Shown here: piece after piece, positions 35,349 to 48,739 of the stretch
Position numbering within the stretch: position 1 is the stretch's first letter
Layout: the number at the start of each line of letters is the position of its first letter
Origin: Peribolospora baueri
Taxonomy: Eukaryota > Basidiomycota > Peribolosporomycetes > Peribolosporales > Peribolosporaceae
DNA length: 64,000 nt
Direction of reading: 5' to 3'
NCBI GenBank assembly: GCA_029717555.1
Contig: JAMDHS010000059.1
Location: 62,001-126,000 of the forward strand
Notes under the pieces: generated by a model
What the model was told of the DNA's origin: nothing
What the model saw: only the letters and a program-made list of their open reading frames with translations
Databases searched by the model: none
Made by a program: the position numbers and the translations under genes

Positions 35349-36116
35349 GGCGGGAGTGAGAGTGGAGATATGATTTCGGAGAGGGCGAGCGAGTAGCGGG
35401 GGGCAGTTGTTGTGTGGGGGACGAGGCGAGTGGGAGGGAGGTGACGGAAATGATAAGTGCGAGATGGGTCGATCGGGAGAGTGATCGGTGGGTGGGAAGA
35501 GGAGGAGAGGCGAGTCAGTCAGTAAGTCGTCCCTCGGTCCGTCAGAGATAGACGGCGAGGAGGAGAGAGAAGAGAAGAGGAAAGATGCGGAGACGAGACG
35601 AGACGGGACGAGATGATGACCGGAGATGAGAGAAAAAGAGAACGAGATAAGGGCGAGCGGAACGACCACGACTCGACTCGACTCGACTGCGGCCGATAAG
35701 ACGAATCGAGACCGGGGCGCGAGTCGGACAGCGAGCGGGCTGCGAAGGTAGGAGGAAGCGTGGAGAAGGAAAGGAAGAGAGCGGCGATTGCGACCGAGAA
35801 GGAAGAAAAGAAAGAAGGAACAAGAAAGGGACGAAAGAACAAAGCCAAGCCTGCCGGCCCTGACGCAGTGGGCGACGCCACGGCGCCGCAACCGACCAAA
35901 CGGAGCGACGGACGACCGTCGACGCTTGTTTCCTTATCTCTCGCCCTCGCTCCGTGCTCGAGGCACGGCGACGGGGGTAGATAAGGCTATACGGAGGGAA
36001 GCGAGCGAAGAGATGGTCTACGAACGAACCATACTCTGGACCACCATCACCGTCCCCGTCCTCCCCGCCGTCGACCAGATCGATGAGGAGAAACACCGTA
36101 GCGTCTCCCAAAGACT
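35349..36116. other. Upstream region of the Par32-like gene
   Basis: About 770 bp without a supported gene. The + strand is purine-rich between about 35550 and 35850, and a cgact repeat occurs near 35672-35690. A minus-strand ORF (35542-36150) begins with a plausible-looking MPWIAQIQSYIESLGDATVF segment but then runs into low complexity, and I do not call it. Confidence 0.4.
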
Positions 36117-36650
36117 CTATGTATGATTGTATCTGCGCAATCCACGGCACTCACCCTCGTCTCCGCGACGGCCCTCCTCCGGCCCCGGCCCGCTCCTCGT
36201 TCTGCTCAAGGCCCTGCCTAGCCCGCCGCCGAAGAAGGAGGACCCGGCGGGGGCGCGACCCCTCTCGTCCGCTCCGCCCTCTCCCGCTTCCGCCACACCG
36301 GAGGCACGGCCGCGGGCGGGGGAGGATCGTTCGAGACTGGCTCGCGCCGCCGCTGCCGCTCCTGCTGCTCCTGCTCCTGCTGCTCCCCCTCCCCCTCCTC
36401 CACCGCCACTCGCACCACTTGCACCGACAGCCCCACCGCCGCCGCCGGCTCGCTTGCTAAAACCGCTGACGATGCCTGTGCTGAGACGGCGAATGAATCC
36501 GCCTGCGCCCTGGTTCTGGTTCTGGCTCTGATGTTGGGTGTTGGGCGGCTGGCCGTGGCCAAGGTTTGTTTGTGTTTGTGTTTGCGATGGGGCTGAGAGA
36601 TCGGTGGCCGAGACCATTGTCGCGGTGGGGCTCGCTTCGGCCGTGCTCAT
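36117..36650 (-). CDS. Hypothetical Gly/Ala/Ser-rich protein, 177 residues
   Basis: A single-exon frame from ATG at 36650 to TAG at 36117. The N-terminus is Ser/Thr/Gln-rich (SQTQTQTN, NTQHQSQNQNQ), followed by GGFIRRLSTGIVSGFSKRAG, a long Gly/Ala tract, and an Arg/Ser-rich tail (GRALSRTRSGPGP). No family is recognised. The FIRRLSTG and LSRTRSG sites resemble basophilic kinase sites. The frame also extends upstream without a stop to 37115, so the start is uncertain, and a gtgagt near 36152 could be a donor into an unseen exon. The even amino-acid composition favours coding, but low complexity could mislead. Confidence 0.4.
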   Translation of the reverse strand: MSTAEASPTATMVSATDLSAPSQTQTQTNLGHGQPPNTQHQSQNQNQGAGGFIRRLSTGIVSGFSKRAGGGGGAVGASGASGGGGGGGGAAGAGAAGAAAAARASLERSSPARGRASGVAEAGEGGADERGRAPAGSSFFGGGLGRALSRTRSGPGPEEGRRGDEGECRGLRRYNHT

Positions 36651-37967
36651 TTGGCCTCTCTCTCGTCCGTCGCTGGGCCTGGGCTCCGGTCGGGCCGGAT
36701 TGGTTCGTGGACCTGTCGGGTGAGCGGCTCGGCTGGGTAGGTATTCTTGCTTGCTGGAGGCGGGGTGTAAGGAAGGGAGGCGACGGCGATGGTCGTTCGA
36801 ACGCTCGGAGACGGGTCCGCGAGGGCTGATCGGTCGTCGTGAGGTGGATGGCTGGTGGCCGCCGAGGGAGGGGAAGGTGGGCGGGGAGGGAGTGGGTAGA
36901 CGGAGGGAGGCAGGAGGATGTGTGTGGTGATGGCGGATGGGGGATGTCGGATGGCGGAAGATGGATGGTGGATGGAAGGAAGGATGGATGTTGGCGGTCA
37001 AGACAGCACGCAAACCGGTCGACCCATCGCGAGCGCGGCTGGACAACCAGACGAGACCAGCTGACCGCCGCTGTCTTTTCCTATTTCTCCTCAGTACATT
37101 CATACAATACACCAAGCAAGCCCCGTTCGGTGTCTAAGCACGAGCATGGACGACCTTCATCCTTCCTTCGCCGTCGCCGTCGTCGTCCCCGCATCCACCA
37201 TATCCATCCATCCCCGCCCAACGAAAACGAACCCCTAACCTCCTCCGCTTCCGCCTCCTCCTCCTCCCTCTGCCCTCCTTCCTCGCAGCCCGCCCATCCG
37301 CTTCCTCCTCCCTCCTTCTTCCTTCCCCCTTCCCCGATCCAACGCGCCCGGCGAAAAAAAAAAAAAAAGGACCGGAAGAGAATTTCGGCCCGTCCGTCTC
37401 GTATAAGGAAGGACGAGCCCTACCCGCCGTCTCCTCCCTTTTCTCTTCCCTACCCCCCGGCTCCGTGCCCACCCGCATGCACGTGGGAGGACGCCGCCGG
37501 TGGTGGGCGAAGCGAAGGAGGAAACCGGCCATGACAGCGGCGTTGTGCACGACGGTCGCAATACATGGGTAGCTAGATAACTGGCTAGGTAGGTACATAC
37601 TACGTCTCTGGACCCGGCTTGGGCCTTGGCGCGACCACGACGCCGGTGCGGGGGAGAGAGACGGCAAACACAATGAATGCCTCCTGGTGGTCACGTGGTG
37701 GCAGTGGAGCGGTAGACAGACAGACAGGCCTGTGCGCTCGCTCGCTCGGCATGTCCCAGCCGTCTCACCGTCTTTTGTTCATAAGCTATCGAACGAGTTG
37801 CGGAAGACGCTCATCCTCCTACACGTGCCGTAGCGCCTCTCTTTCCCTCTGCCACACCAGTCCATGGCTCCTTGCGCGTTGGCGTGACGGTTTCATGAGG
37901 GACGTGTTCGATGAGGACCTCGTGCAGACGAACGAGCCCTCCCCGTCGCCCGTCGCTCTTACACTAA
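36651..37967. other. Intergenic region with low-complexity DNA
   Basis: 1.3 kb. It contains a ggatgg-type purine stretch (36840-36990), a C/T-rich stretch (37150-37340) and a 15-nt A-run (about 37354-37368). No gene, RNA or element was recognised. Confidence 0.45.
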
Positions 37968-39374
37968 TTACTCCAGCAAGTATCTCGCATCGTCTTCGAC
38001 GATGGTCCGCCCTAACTCCACCCATTCTTTCCATGCGCGCTCCGCTGTTTCTTTGCCTTCTTGAGAAAGTACGAAAGGAGACGGGCTGAACCGAAGCAAG
38101 GGGTGGAACGACAGACGGATTGGCGGATCAGCTCGACGGGAAGGGGCGAGGATGGCGACGCCGTTGAGAAGCGAATGTAAAAGTCGAAATGAGGTACTCA
38201 CTCATACCATCTCATGAACGAACAAAACCCTCCAAACGTCCCTTGACCCGGGATCCTCTCCTCCACCCCCGTCGCCCCCTCTTCTCCCAGATCCCCCCAC
38301 CCCGCGTTGACACGGTCCTCGCGGCCTCCCTCGGAGTCTTGCCCACGATCCAGTGCATCCACTTGAAATAGATCCAGACCTCCCAACTCGACTCCATCGC
38401 CACTCGAGCGAGGCCGGTGCGGACCAGACCGGGGTTGACGGTGACGACGCGCACACCAGAGGCCATGGAAGGGTCGTGGGACTGGAGGGAGCGACAGAAC
38501 GGCGGCACGAGGAGATGGAGAAGCTTGATGGTCGGGTACCGGTCTACGATATTGAACTGAGCGGGGTCGTTCATATTGGAAAAGAGAGGACCTGGGGAAT
38601 GACGTTCCTTGAATACGGCCGTGTAGTGATACTGAAAAGATGCGGGGCAACGAGCGTGGTATGGGTGAGACGGGCGGGCGGGCGAAGAGGCAGAAAGAAC
38701 AGAGGAAAACGGGGCTGCTCACGTCGCTGGAGACAAAGACGATGCGAGGAGAAGGTGCATTGCGAAGGTCGCGAAGGAGCAGGGTTGTCAGGAGGAAGGT
38801 GGAGATGACGTTGGTCTGCATACTGAACAGCTTGTGGGCAACGACAGCAAAAAACGAGCCGGCATTGTCGCACGCAAACGAGGTGAGCAACCGATTCGTC
38901 CGTCACATCGGCTAAACAAAAATGCAGCTGAAAACTTACAGGCACTCCCAACCGTCCTCCGTCAATGCGAAAGGCCGGAGGGCCACGGCCGCGTTATTCA
39001 CCAGCACGTCCAACTTTCCTCCATCTTTATCCTCCTTGAACCTCTTTGCGAAGGCCTTGACGCTCTCGAAGCTCGTCAAATCGAGCTCCCACGTTTCAAT
39101 TCTCCTCGCCTCCTTCTCCCTCGACGGGATTTTGGAGTTTTCCAAGATGCCTTGGACAGCTTCTTCCCCAGCCTTAACGTTACGGCAGGCCAGGATGAGA
39201 AAGCGGGGCTCGAGTCGCTCGAAGAGTGTTCGCCGTCTCGAGGCCTAGTCCGGTGTTCGCGCTAGTGATGACGACGGTCTGCCCCGACAAGTCGAAGTGC
39301 GAGGCGAGGAGGGTGCGTTCGATGGCCGGGAGCGGCGTCCATCCGTCTTTGAGCATGTTCCAGGTCAGGACCAT
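37968..39374 (-). pseudogene. Short-chain dehydrogenase/reductase (retinol dehydrogenase-like) with two apparent frameshifts
   Basis: NAD(P)-dependent SDR. Inferred exons: 38940-39374, 38723-38822, 38208-38631, 37968-38085. Visible features are a Rossmann start with TVVITSANTGLG (TGxxxGxG type), NNAAVA for the NNAG motif, IVFVSSD with the catalytic-Ser strand, YPTIK as the YxxxK pair, and NPGLVRTGL. The end, FVLSQEGKETAERAWKEW, is typical of fungal SDRs. Two places need a change of frame and have no usable intron. Near 39218-39235, just after GLGLETA, there is one base too many. Near 38290-38330, in or beside a run of six G, there is one base too few. The two shifts cancel in total length. 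Either the gene is a young pseudogene or the assembly has two indels; the well-kept motifs between favour the latter. Confidence 0.75.
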
Positions 39375-40316
39375 GGTTGAAAGGGAGACGAGCAACCGCT
39401 GACTGTGATGGAGGTGAGGTTCCGAGGAGAGAAATGACAAGCTTGAACGTAGCGCAAGGGTCAGCGAGCGAGCTCTGAGCCGTCGTCACTTGAGGTATGT
39501 GGGCAGCCCTCGAATACTGGGTGACGTTCGTCGCGCATATCTGTTTTGGGAACCCGTAGGACGAACGGGCGCTGAGAAAATACGGCGCTGAGAATCACAA
39601 ACCCTCTCGCTCGACCACAATGCGGTTGCAGGCGTATCGGGCATGCCGAGGTGGAGGTGGAGGTGGAGGTGACGCGCGTTCCTACTACTGCATGCACCTT
39701 CCTAGACGTCGCTAAGAAGCCCAGTCACAAAAAGGTCAGCGACGATCAGAACTGCTTCCTTGCTGGCTCACGAGCCCGCCGGTCCACCCAGCGGGCGGAA
39801 GGGTGAGCCTTGTCTCAAAACGGAGACGATCTGCTCGGATGTGCGGGTAGAAGGATGCGCGGTAGGAAGGATGTGCGAGTAATAAAGGCGGGGGGAAACC
39901 GCAGCAACGACGCTGACTGCGGCGACCTCCCCACGGCTCGGACGAGGCCGACATCCGTGCGGTGCATGCGCTGCACCTTGACACGGGCATAACCACAGCG
40001 GCCGGCGCTTCACTCTTCCACCTACTCCCTCCATCCCACAGCCGCCCGCTGGCTCGCTGCAGGAGCAGGCTCTACGACCTCGTATTACTGCACAGCGTCA
40101 CTGCCCTTCTCCGGCCTCCAAGAAGAGAGAGGTGGCGACTCGAGCTCGAGCGAACGGGCTTCGTCAGCGCGACTTGGCCAGCGCGTCGTTAGCGAGCACC
40201 ATTCCCCATCCCATGGGGAGACACAGCGCAGCGCGCCTTCAAGAACAAGCCAAGCCTGCCGCCAGCCTCCCCTACCCTCTTGGCTCGGCCGACACTCACA
40301 CTCCCCTGTTCTTACA
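39375..40316. promoter_or_regulatory. Divergent region between the SDR gene and PEX16
   Basis: 942 bp between divergent starts. A gaggtg hexamer repeat lies at 39648-39671. No gene or RNA was recognised, and no clear TATA box. Confidence 0.45.
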
Positions 40317-42619
40317 ATGTCGCTCTTCAAGAAGTATGAGAGCCTTTTGCTCTCCAACGCCGCCCAGATCACCGCCATCGAGTCGAGCCTCCGGAGCTTG
40401 ACCTACTTCTTACCCGGACGGTTTAAGGACGCTGAGCTGGCCGGAGAGGCTCGTAAGTATTTTTTCTTGTCGCGATTTCGTTGTGAAATGTGCAGGCTAT
40501 GTTGATGTACGTCGCTCCTGGCCGGGATTATATGGCATGCTTATCATCATCTTTGTTTTCCGTTGCCTTTCTCCATCAGTCTTCGCCGCTCTCAATCTCC
40601 TCGGCCTGTACCACGACTCGATCCTCGTCCGCCTCCTCTCCTCACGCCCTTCCCCATCCCCCCTCCCGACACCCGTGCCCACGCCCTACCCTCCCTCGTC
40701 TCCGTTCCTTCCCGCGCGGTCCGCCTCGTCCGGCAAGGCTCGCTCGGCCACTCCACCGCCTCCCTACTCCTACTTGCCCTCGCCGCACTCGCACTCTCTG
40801 ACCGGCGGCCCGCTCCACCATTCGCCCTCGCCACACGCTCGCTATACGCACCACTGGTCCGACCGCTCGCCGACGTACAACGTCGCAGCGAGGGCGCTCG
40901 TGGTGATCGGGTACACGGAGCTGTTGGTAGAGATGATAGCCAGACGAAGGGCGAGGGGCAAAGGGAAGAAGGGAGAAGACGACGCTTGGAAGGTGGTCGT
41001 TGCCATCGAGACGGTCAAGTGAGTCTTCCTTCGCGATCGCTCTTCCGTAGGGCAGCGCCCGGCCGCCGACTGGCTTTTCAAGGTTCCTTGGGCTGATGTC
41101 AGGTCCTTTTCGCTCGAACGTGTGGCGTGTGCAGAGCGGCGCTCCGTTTGCTTTTAGTACACCTGACCTCCCACCGTCCGCTCATTCAGCCCCCCATCCC
41201 AGAGCGCGAAGTAGACCCAGCGATGCTGGAGGAGGAGCGCAAGCGCGCCATGGAAGCTGCGTTCGCCCCTTCGGCCGCTGTCTCCGAAGGCAACTCTGCG
41301 CTCGCAGAAGGAGCGAGAGAGAGAGAGAGACCCGGGAGCATGAACGGCCTGTTCGCACGTCCCGGGGCGTACGCTGAGAGTAACGGCGAGGTGGTCGCGA
41401 CGAATGGAGTGGACAGCGCGTCCGGCACGGCGGAGACGCCGGCGGCGACGGCGAGCAGCGAGGGTTCCCCGCATCTGTGGCCAATGGGGAGCAGCAAGGA
41501 CTACTGGTGCGGCGCCCGAACAGGACTCATTCGTCCCTCGCTCGCCTCGCTCTCCAATGGCGACGGCGATGGACGGACGACTTCGGCCGTCCCTTCTCCC
41601 GCCTCGAGGCAGAACGGAGGGCTTGCGACGGAGGGCGGAGGAGACGGGTCAGATGGGACGGCTTCCGCTGAAGGAGGCGTTGACGCAACGGCGAAGAGAC
41701 TCCGCCTGTCAGACGAAAAGATCCGGACGTTCTTGCTCAGCAGGACGCTCTACCCCACCGATGTCAAAAGACCTGAGGAGCTGGTGGACAGGTTGGAGAG
41801 GTGGGGAAGGGTGGCGGAGGTGCTTTGGATCGTTAGGCCTTTAATCTACGGTGTGTTTCCTGTTTTGCGTCCAGCTGCCTGTCCTCCCCAGCCGCCGCTG
41901 ATACTCAACGCGGCCTCCTCTCTCCTTTTGTGCTCATTAGTCATGCTCATCCGCAAGTACGGTCGTCGGTCAAAGATGCCGTTCCTCCTCTCTCTCGGAC
42001 TCGAATACGTCGCCCGCTCCCTCCGCCTCCGCTCCCAGCTCTTTCCGTCTTCGTCCAAGTCGTCGTCGGCGTCGTCGCGCGGCACGCCGCTCATGCTCGC
42101 CCTCGTCTCCGGACTCTCCGGAGGGGGGTTGTTGGGTGGCCTGAGCGCTTTGGCGGGAGAAGGGAGCGCGTGGAAGAAGAGACCGGCTAGCGAGGTGGAG
42201 AGCGATGAATGGGCGAGGAGGGATAGGAGCTTCTGGTGGTACCTCCTCCGCGGCCCAATATGGCACGATTTTACCAAGTGAGCCTCCTTCCTTCTTTCCT
42301 TCCTCTCCTTCCTTTTGTCCAGCCCCCGCAAAGTCGTGCAAGGTGAGCGACCAAAGCTGACGCCTCGTCGTTTTCCCCTCCCCATCGGATTGGACAGGCC
42401 CAACGTCCAGTCCGTCGTCGGTGCGCTCGAGAACAAGCCTCTGCTCGGCGTCTTTGCGAGCATCCTCAAGGACTACCTGCCGCTCGTCGACGACTATTAC
42501 TACTGTGAGCGTCACCCGTGCTCTTCCTTTCCGTTCCTTCCACCCATCCCTCTGACCCGATCCTTCCATCCGTGCCATTCCTTCCCCTCCTCATCCCCGC
42601 TGCAGACACCGCCACGTGA
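40317..42619 (+). CDS. PEX16: Peroxisomal membrane protein Pex16
   Basis: Peroxin that receives and inserts peroxisomal membrane proteins and works with Pex3 and Pex19. Six inferred exons (40317-40452, 40580-41018, 41135-41850, 41941-42277, 42398-42504, 42606-42619; 1749 nt, 582 residues). Recognition rests on the start KYESLLLSNAAQITAIESSLRS-type helix with LTYFLPGRF, on FAALNLLGLYHDS, on VVVAIETVKAALRLLL leading to RPLIQPPIPERE, on LWIVRPLIYVML-type residues with SLGLEYVARSLR, and on the end GVFASILKDYLPLVDDYYYYTAT. It is much longer than human PEX16 (336) because of Ser/Pro inserts at about 40650-40860 and 41230-41690. The final exon holds only 14 nt including TGA. A short gaga microsatellite lies inside the coding region (about 41310-41328). 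Confidence 0.92.
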
Positions 42620-43034
42620 TGCCCCTCGACGTCGCAGAGATATATGTATGGTACCTAAGTTGCGCGCGCACGTGGCAAGCAGACACGCCTACCTACCCTT
42701 TTCGCTGGGTAGCTCGACCCGAGTCGACGGCGTGTATGTATAGTGCAGGAGAAGTCCCCGCGGCCATTCTATGCTGTGCTGTGCTCCTTCGTTCGTTCCT
42801 TTCTCTCTTTCTTTCTGTCCACGTGCACGACGGAGAGGCGGACAGCACGGCCCAGCGGGCCAAGCAGAAGGCCGGGGTTCGGAAGCAAACGGCGGGAGTG
42901 GGTTATGACGTGAACGTCAGGTGGTGGTGAGAAGGACGAGACGAGTGGGCGTGAGTGGCGTTTATCTATCCGCGGGCTGTGCCACGCTACCGAGCCACAG
43001 CATAGTGCCCGTGACTGATGCTGGTGCGGACGAC

Positions 43035-43066
43035 GCCGAGCGGTGCTCAGCATCAGCCCGCTCGGC
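43035..43066. repeat. Inverted repeat, 9-bp perfect arms
   Basis: gccgagcgg at 43035-43043 pairs exactly with ccgctcggc at 43058-43066 across a 14-nt loop. Confidence 0.75.
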
Positions 43067-43155
43067 GCGCACCTCGGCGGGCTCAATTGAGGACGTGCGG
43101 AGCGACATGCGACGACGCTGTCTCGTCTCATCGTCTCGTCTCGCTCGCCGTTCTC

Positions 43156-43204
43156 TTCGACGCACATTGTGGTGTTCTCTTCGACGACCACATCGTGCGT
43201 CGAA
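43156..43204. repeat. Inverted repeat, 18-bp arms with two mismatches
   Basis: ttcgacgcacattgtggt (43156-43173) pairs at 16 of 18 positions with accacatcgtgcgtcgaa (43187-43204), leaving a 13-nt loop. The loop itself repeats the arm's cttcgacg, so the locus has both direct and inverted symmetry. Confidence 0.8.
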
Positions 43205-43289
43205 GAACAACCAGGGCGTAACTAGGCGCACTGACTCATTCGTAACCCAGGCACCGCTTCCGTCGTCCGCCTCCGACCCCGCACTCGAC

Positions 43290-43295
43290 TATAAA
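43290..43295 (+). promoter_or_regulatory. Candidate TATA box of the stomatin-like gene
   Basis: tataaa in a GC-rich setting, about 210 bp before the ATG at 43505. A position of 60-200 bp upstream of start is usual for fungal promoters. Confidence 0.4.
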
Positions 43296-43504
43296 TCGGC
43301 CTGTGTATATGCGTGTGTGAGAGAGACCGACCGCATTTAGCCACATCGGTCTCCCACTGTCGCCATCCACACCTCCTCCCTTTGTCCTCCACTCCTCCCT
43401 CGACAGCCACTCCCGTCCAATCCAGCTACTCCCCTTCTTCAAACCTCCACACGCCCTCCCTTTCCATCCTCTCCTCCCAGCGTCCCCCTTTCCTACCCAT
43501 CCCC

Positions 43505-45506
43505 ATGTCCGACCAGAACGACTTCAGAGGCAAGGCCTCCGACTCGCCCTTCTCCGCCTCCGATGGAGACCCCAGCAGCGCTCCCGCCGCCGCCAGCACG
43601 TCCGCCCCAAGGCCTGGTCACCTCAAGGGTGAGGGCATCATGTGCGTCTTCTCTTCCGAAGGCAATCAGTGGATGGATGGATGATGGATGGATGGATGAC
43701 GAGCTGACACGCCCGATCATCATCGTCTTCGACAGCCAAGTCCAACCGTTGAAGAGGCAGGAAATGCAGCCCGCCTACGCTCAGGACCTCGGCCTCGGCT
43801 CCGTCGAGCATGGCTTTTACGGCAGCATGTGAGCCTGGCGACCGCGATGAGTACGCTGGCAGCCGTGAAACTCACCGCCCTCCTCCTTGCTTGCCGCTCT
43901 CTCGTCCAGGATGAACGGCCTCGGCTCCCTCGCCGGCGCTTTCGGTCAGCTCCCCTGCTGCGTCTGCTGCCCCAACCCTTGGAAGCAGGTCCGTCAGGGC
44001 AGCGTCGGGCTCGTGTCCAGGTTCGGCCAGTTCTACAAGGCCGTCGATCCCGTGAGCCTCTTTCGCCCTTCTCTTGCAGGCTCACTTTGTCTGCCCACGT
44101 CGCCGGTCGGATGGCGGGGGAGATGGCGACTTTAGATGGACCCCGCTCTACCCTCTTACATCCTAACCCCCACGCTTCGTCATCGTGATCACAGGGTCTC
44201 GTTCGTGTCAACCCGTGCTCTGAAAGCCTGCGCACGATAGACATCAAGATCCAGATCACCATGATCCCGCACCAGAGCGTCGTCACCAAGGACAACGTCA
44301 CCGTCGGTGTGGAGAGCGTCATTTACTGTGCGTACCTGGGAAGGAGAGCCGACGTGGCATGGGTCATGCATGCCACGTGTGCGTCCGGCGCGGTCGCTTG
44401 TCAGAATTGACGCCAGGTTGCGTGCATTCACACCGTTCAGGGCACATCGTCTCGCCTTACAAATCCGCCTTTGGCGTCTCCGACATTCGGTGAGGAAACG
44501 TCCATCGCAGGAAACGGAAGTTTGAATTCCTCGGCTCGCTCACACACCGCACCATCCACTGACGTTGTCGCGTCTCATACACACAGGCTCGCCCTCATCG
44601 AGCGCGCTCAGACCACCCTCCGCCACGTCGTCGGCTCGCGCACCCTGCAGAGTCTCGTCAGCCAGCGCGAGGAGGTGAGCTCGTAGCCGGCGTTTATATC
44701 CGCTCAAACATCTTGTCTCTCCGCCTGCTCTTCTGCTCCTCTGGACCTGAACGATCCCAAATTTAATCTTGCCCGTCGCTCCCAGGTAGCCGCCGAAATT
44801 GAGGAAATTGTGGAGGCTCCCGCGGAGAAGTGGGGTGTTGCTGTGGAAAGCATCCTCATCAAGGACATCAGCTTCTCCAAGGGTGAGTCAGCCAGTCTCG
44901 TCGTCGCGAGTGGACAAGTCTCGCTCACTCGCTTTTTTGGCACTTTTTTTCTCCATCTCAGAGCTTCAGGAGTCGCTCTCGTCAGCTGCCCAGCAGAAGC
45001 GCATCGGAGAATCGAAGGGTGCGCGATTACTTCGCTTTTCACTTGCTCCGGCCATGGATGCCTTGTTGATTGAGACGCTCATCTCGTGGCCCTGTTCCCC
45101 TCTTCCGCACACAGTCATCGCCGCCAAGGCCGAAGTCGATTCCGCTCGTCTCATGCGCCAGGCCGCCGACATCCTTTCGAGCCCTGCCGCGATGCAGATC
45201 CGGTAAGTGTCTGGATCCCCTGCCCCCCTTTGACCCCCCTTTGACAACCGTATGTCGTTCGACCGCTGACGTCCGCAACCCATCGTCTCGCTCGGCCCAT
45301 CCAGGCAACTCGAGGCCCTCCAGGCGATGAGCCGCAACGCCGGCGCCAAGGTCATCTTTGTCCCCATGAGCCTCGACGCGATGGGCAAGAACGCGCTCCA
45401 AGGCGCGGCGGCCTCGGGCAACGACGACCTCGGCGAGGGAACTAGCTCCGGGGGAGCGCTCGACGCCAAGAGCCTTGGCGCCATTCAAAGCATGAGCCAG
45501 ATGTGA
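43505..45506 (+). CDS. Stomatin-like SPFH/band 7 protein
   Basis: Membrane-microdomain scaffold protein. Ten inferred exons (43505-43641, 43736-43828, 43910-44051, 44195-44327, 44441-44489, 44587-44674, 44786-44882, 44962-45018, 45115-45202, 45305-45506) give 361 residues with intact frame. Features: an N-terminal Ser-rich arm; QPLKRQEMQPAYAQDLG, typical of fungal stomatins; LPCCVCCPNPW, with a Cys cluster suited to palmitoylation near the membrane hairpin; and the SPFH core (QGSVGLVSRFGQFYKAVDPG, TKDNVTVGVESVIYWHIV, ALIERAQTTLRHVVGSRTL). Then comes the Ala/Glu-rich helix AAKAEVDSARLMRQAADIL, and AGAKVIFVPM before a Gly/Ser-rich tail. The first intron uses a gtgcgt donor at 43642; the nearer gtgagg at 43629 breaks the frame. 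Confidence 0.93.
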
Positions 45507-46370
45507 TGAATTGCGATCGGTGCCGGCCAATCCTGCACCACGGCCTGATTTGGAGCTGAGCATCGCTCCGCGCCATTGCTTTTCATCCCGAATCGAAAAC
45601 CCACGAGACGGGAGGCCGGGACGCCCATGCCCGGCTTGCTCGTCTGCCTGTCTAGGAACACTGAACCGTCTCCGTCTCCGTGCGCGTCCCCAAAGTCTTG
45701 GTTCCATCTCCTTCGATATCCCCCCCGCTTCCCTCTGCCGCCCTCTTGTCACGATCCGTGTAGCCCCGTCCGGCGTGTTGCGTTTGTTCGATCGTTGGTC
45801 CGCCATCGCGTACCGCACGTCTTTTGCCCCTTCATTTTCGCTTCGCTCTCAGCACTTCGTACGCCCTGCCCTGTACGACCCCGTTCGACGATCCTTTTTC
45901 GGTTTTACGAGCGAATTATTTGTACAAAGCAAGTCGATTTACTCTTTGCAAAAAGAAAAAAAAAAAAATTGGTCCACACCCCCTCGTGCGATGGTCTGGT
46001 CGCGCTAGGCGAGAACAGGGAGCGCGTCCCGGGGCGGGCGGGGTGATCGGCGAGGCGAGTGCGAGACGCGGCGCAACGCGCTTTCGCGCCTTTGGACGGA
46101 AGAAAGCGGCGTGAGCAGGCGTCGCTGATGTGAGGGCGAACTGAACTGAACTGACTGGATCCGGCTTGAGCTTGGGCTCCTTCGTCCCAGCCACCAAAAG
46201 CACACCGCCGACCACCGTCTCAGTTCTCCTTCGTTCCTTTCCTACACCCTTCCCCTTCATCCCTCCTTTCTCCCCACCACCCCCCCTTTCTCTCCCCTCC
46301 CCACCCCCGCCCCGCCCCCACCACCGACCGACCTTGCTTTCCGCATCGCGATCGGATCGGCATCGGCATC
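45507..46370. promoter_or_regulatory. Terminator of the stomatin-like gene and promoter of CDC7
   Basis: 864 bp without a gene. An A-run (about 45951-45969) could be a 3'-end signal region. The last 120 bp before the CDC7 ATG are rich in C and CCCC runs. No TATA box was seen. Confidence 0.45.

Positions 46371-48739
<2,369 letters not shown>

Larger units (their letters stand above)
42620..43504. promoter_or_regulatory. Upstream region of the stomatin-like gene, with two inverted repeats and a TATA box
   Basis: 885 bp without a gene. It holds a perfect 9-bp inverted repeat (43035-43066), an 18-bp imperfect inverted repeat (43156-43204) and a tataaa at 43290-43295. The last 120 bp before the ATG are C/T-rich. 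Confidence 0.5.

Noticed and set aside
35542-36150. Minus-strand ORF starting MPWIAQIQSYIESLGD as a second exon of the 36117-36650 gene
   Set aside because: Joining it would need a 22-nt intron, below any workable length, and the frame soon becomes low complexity.
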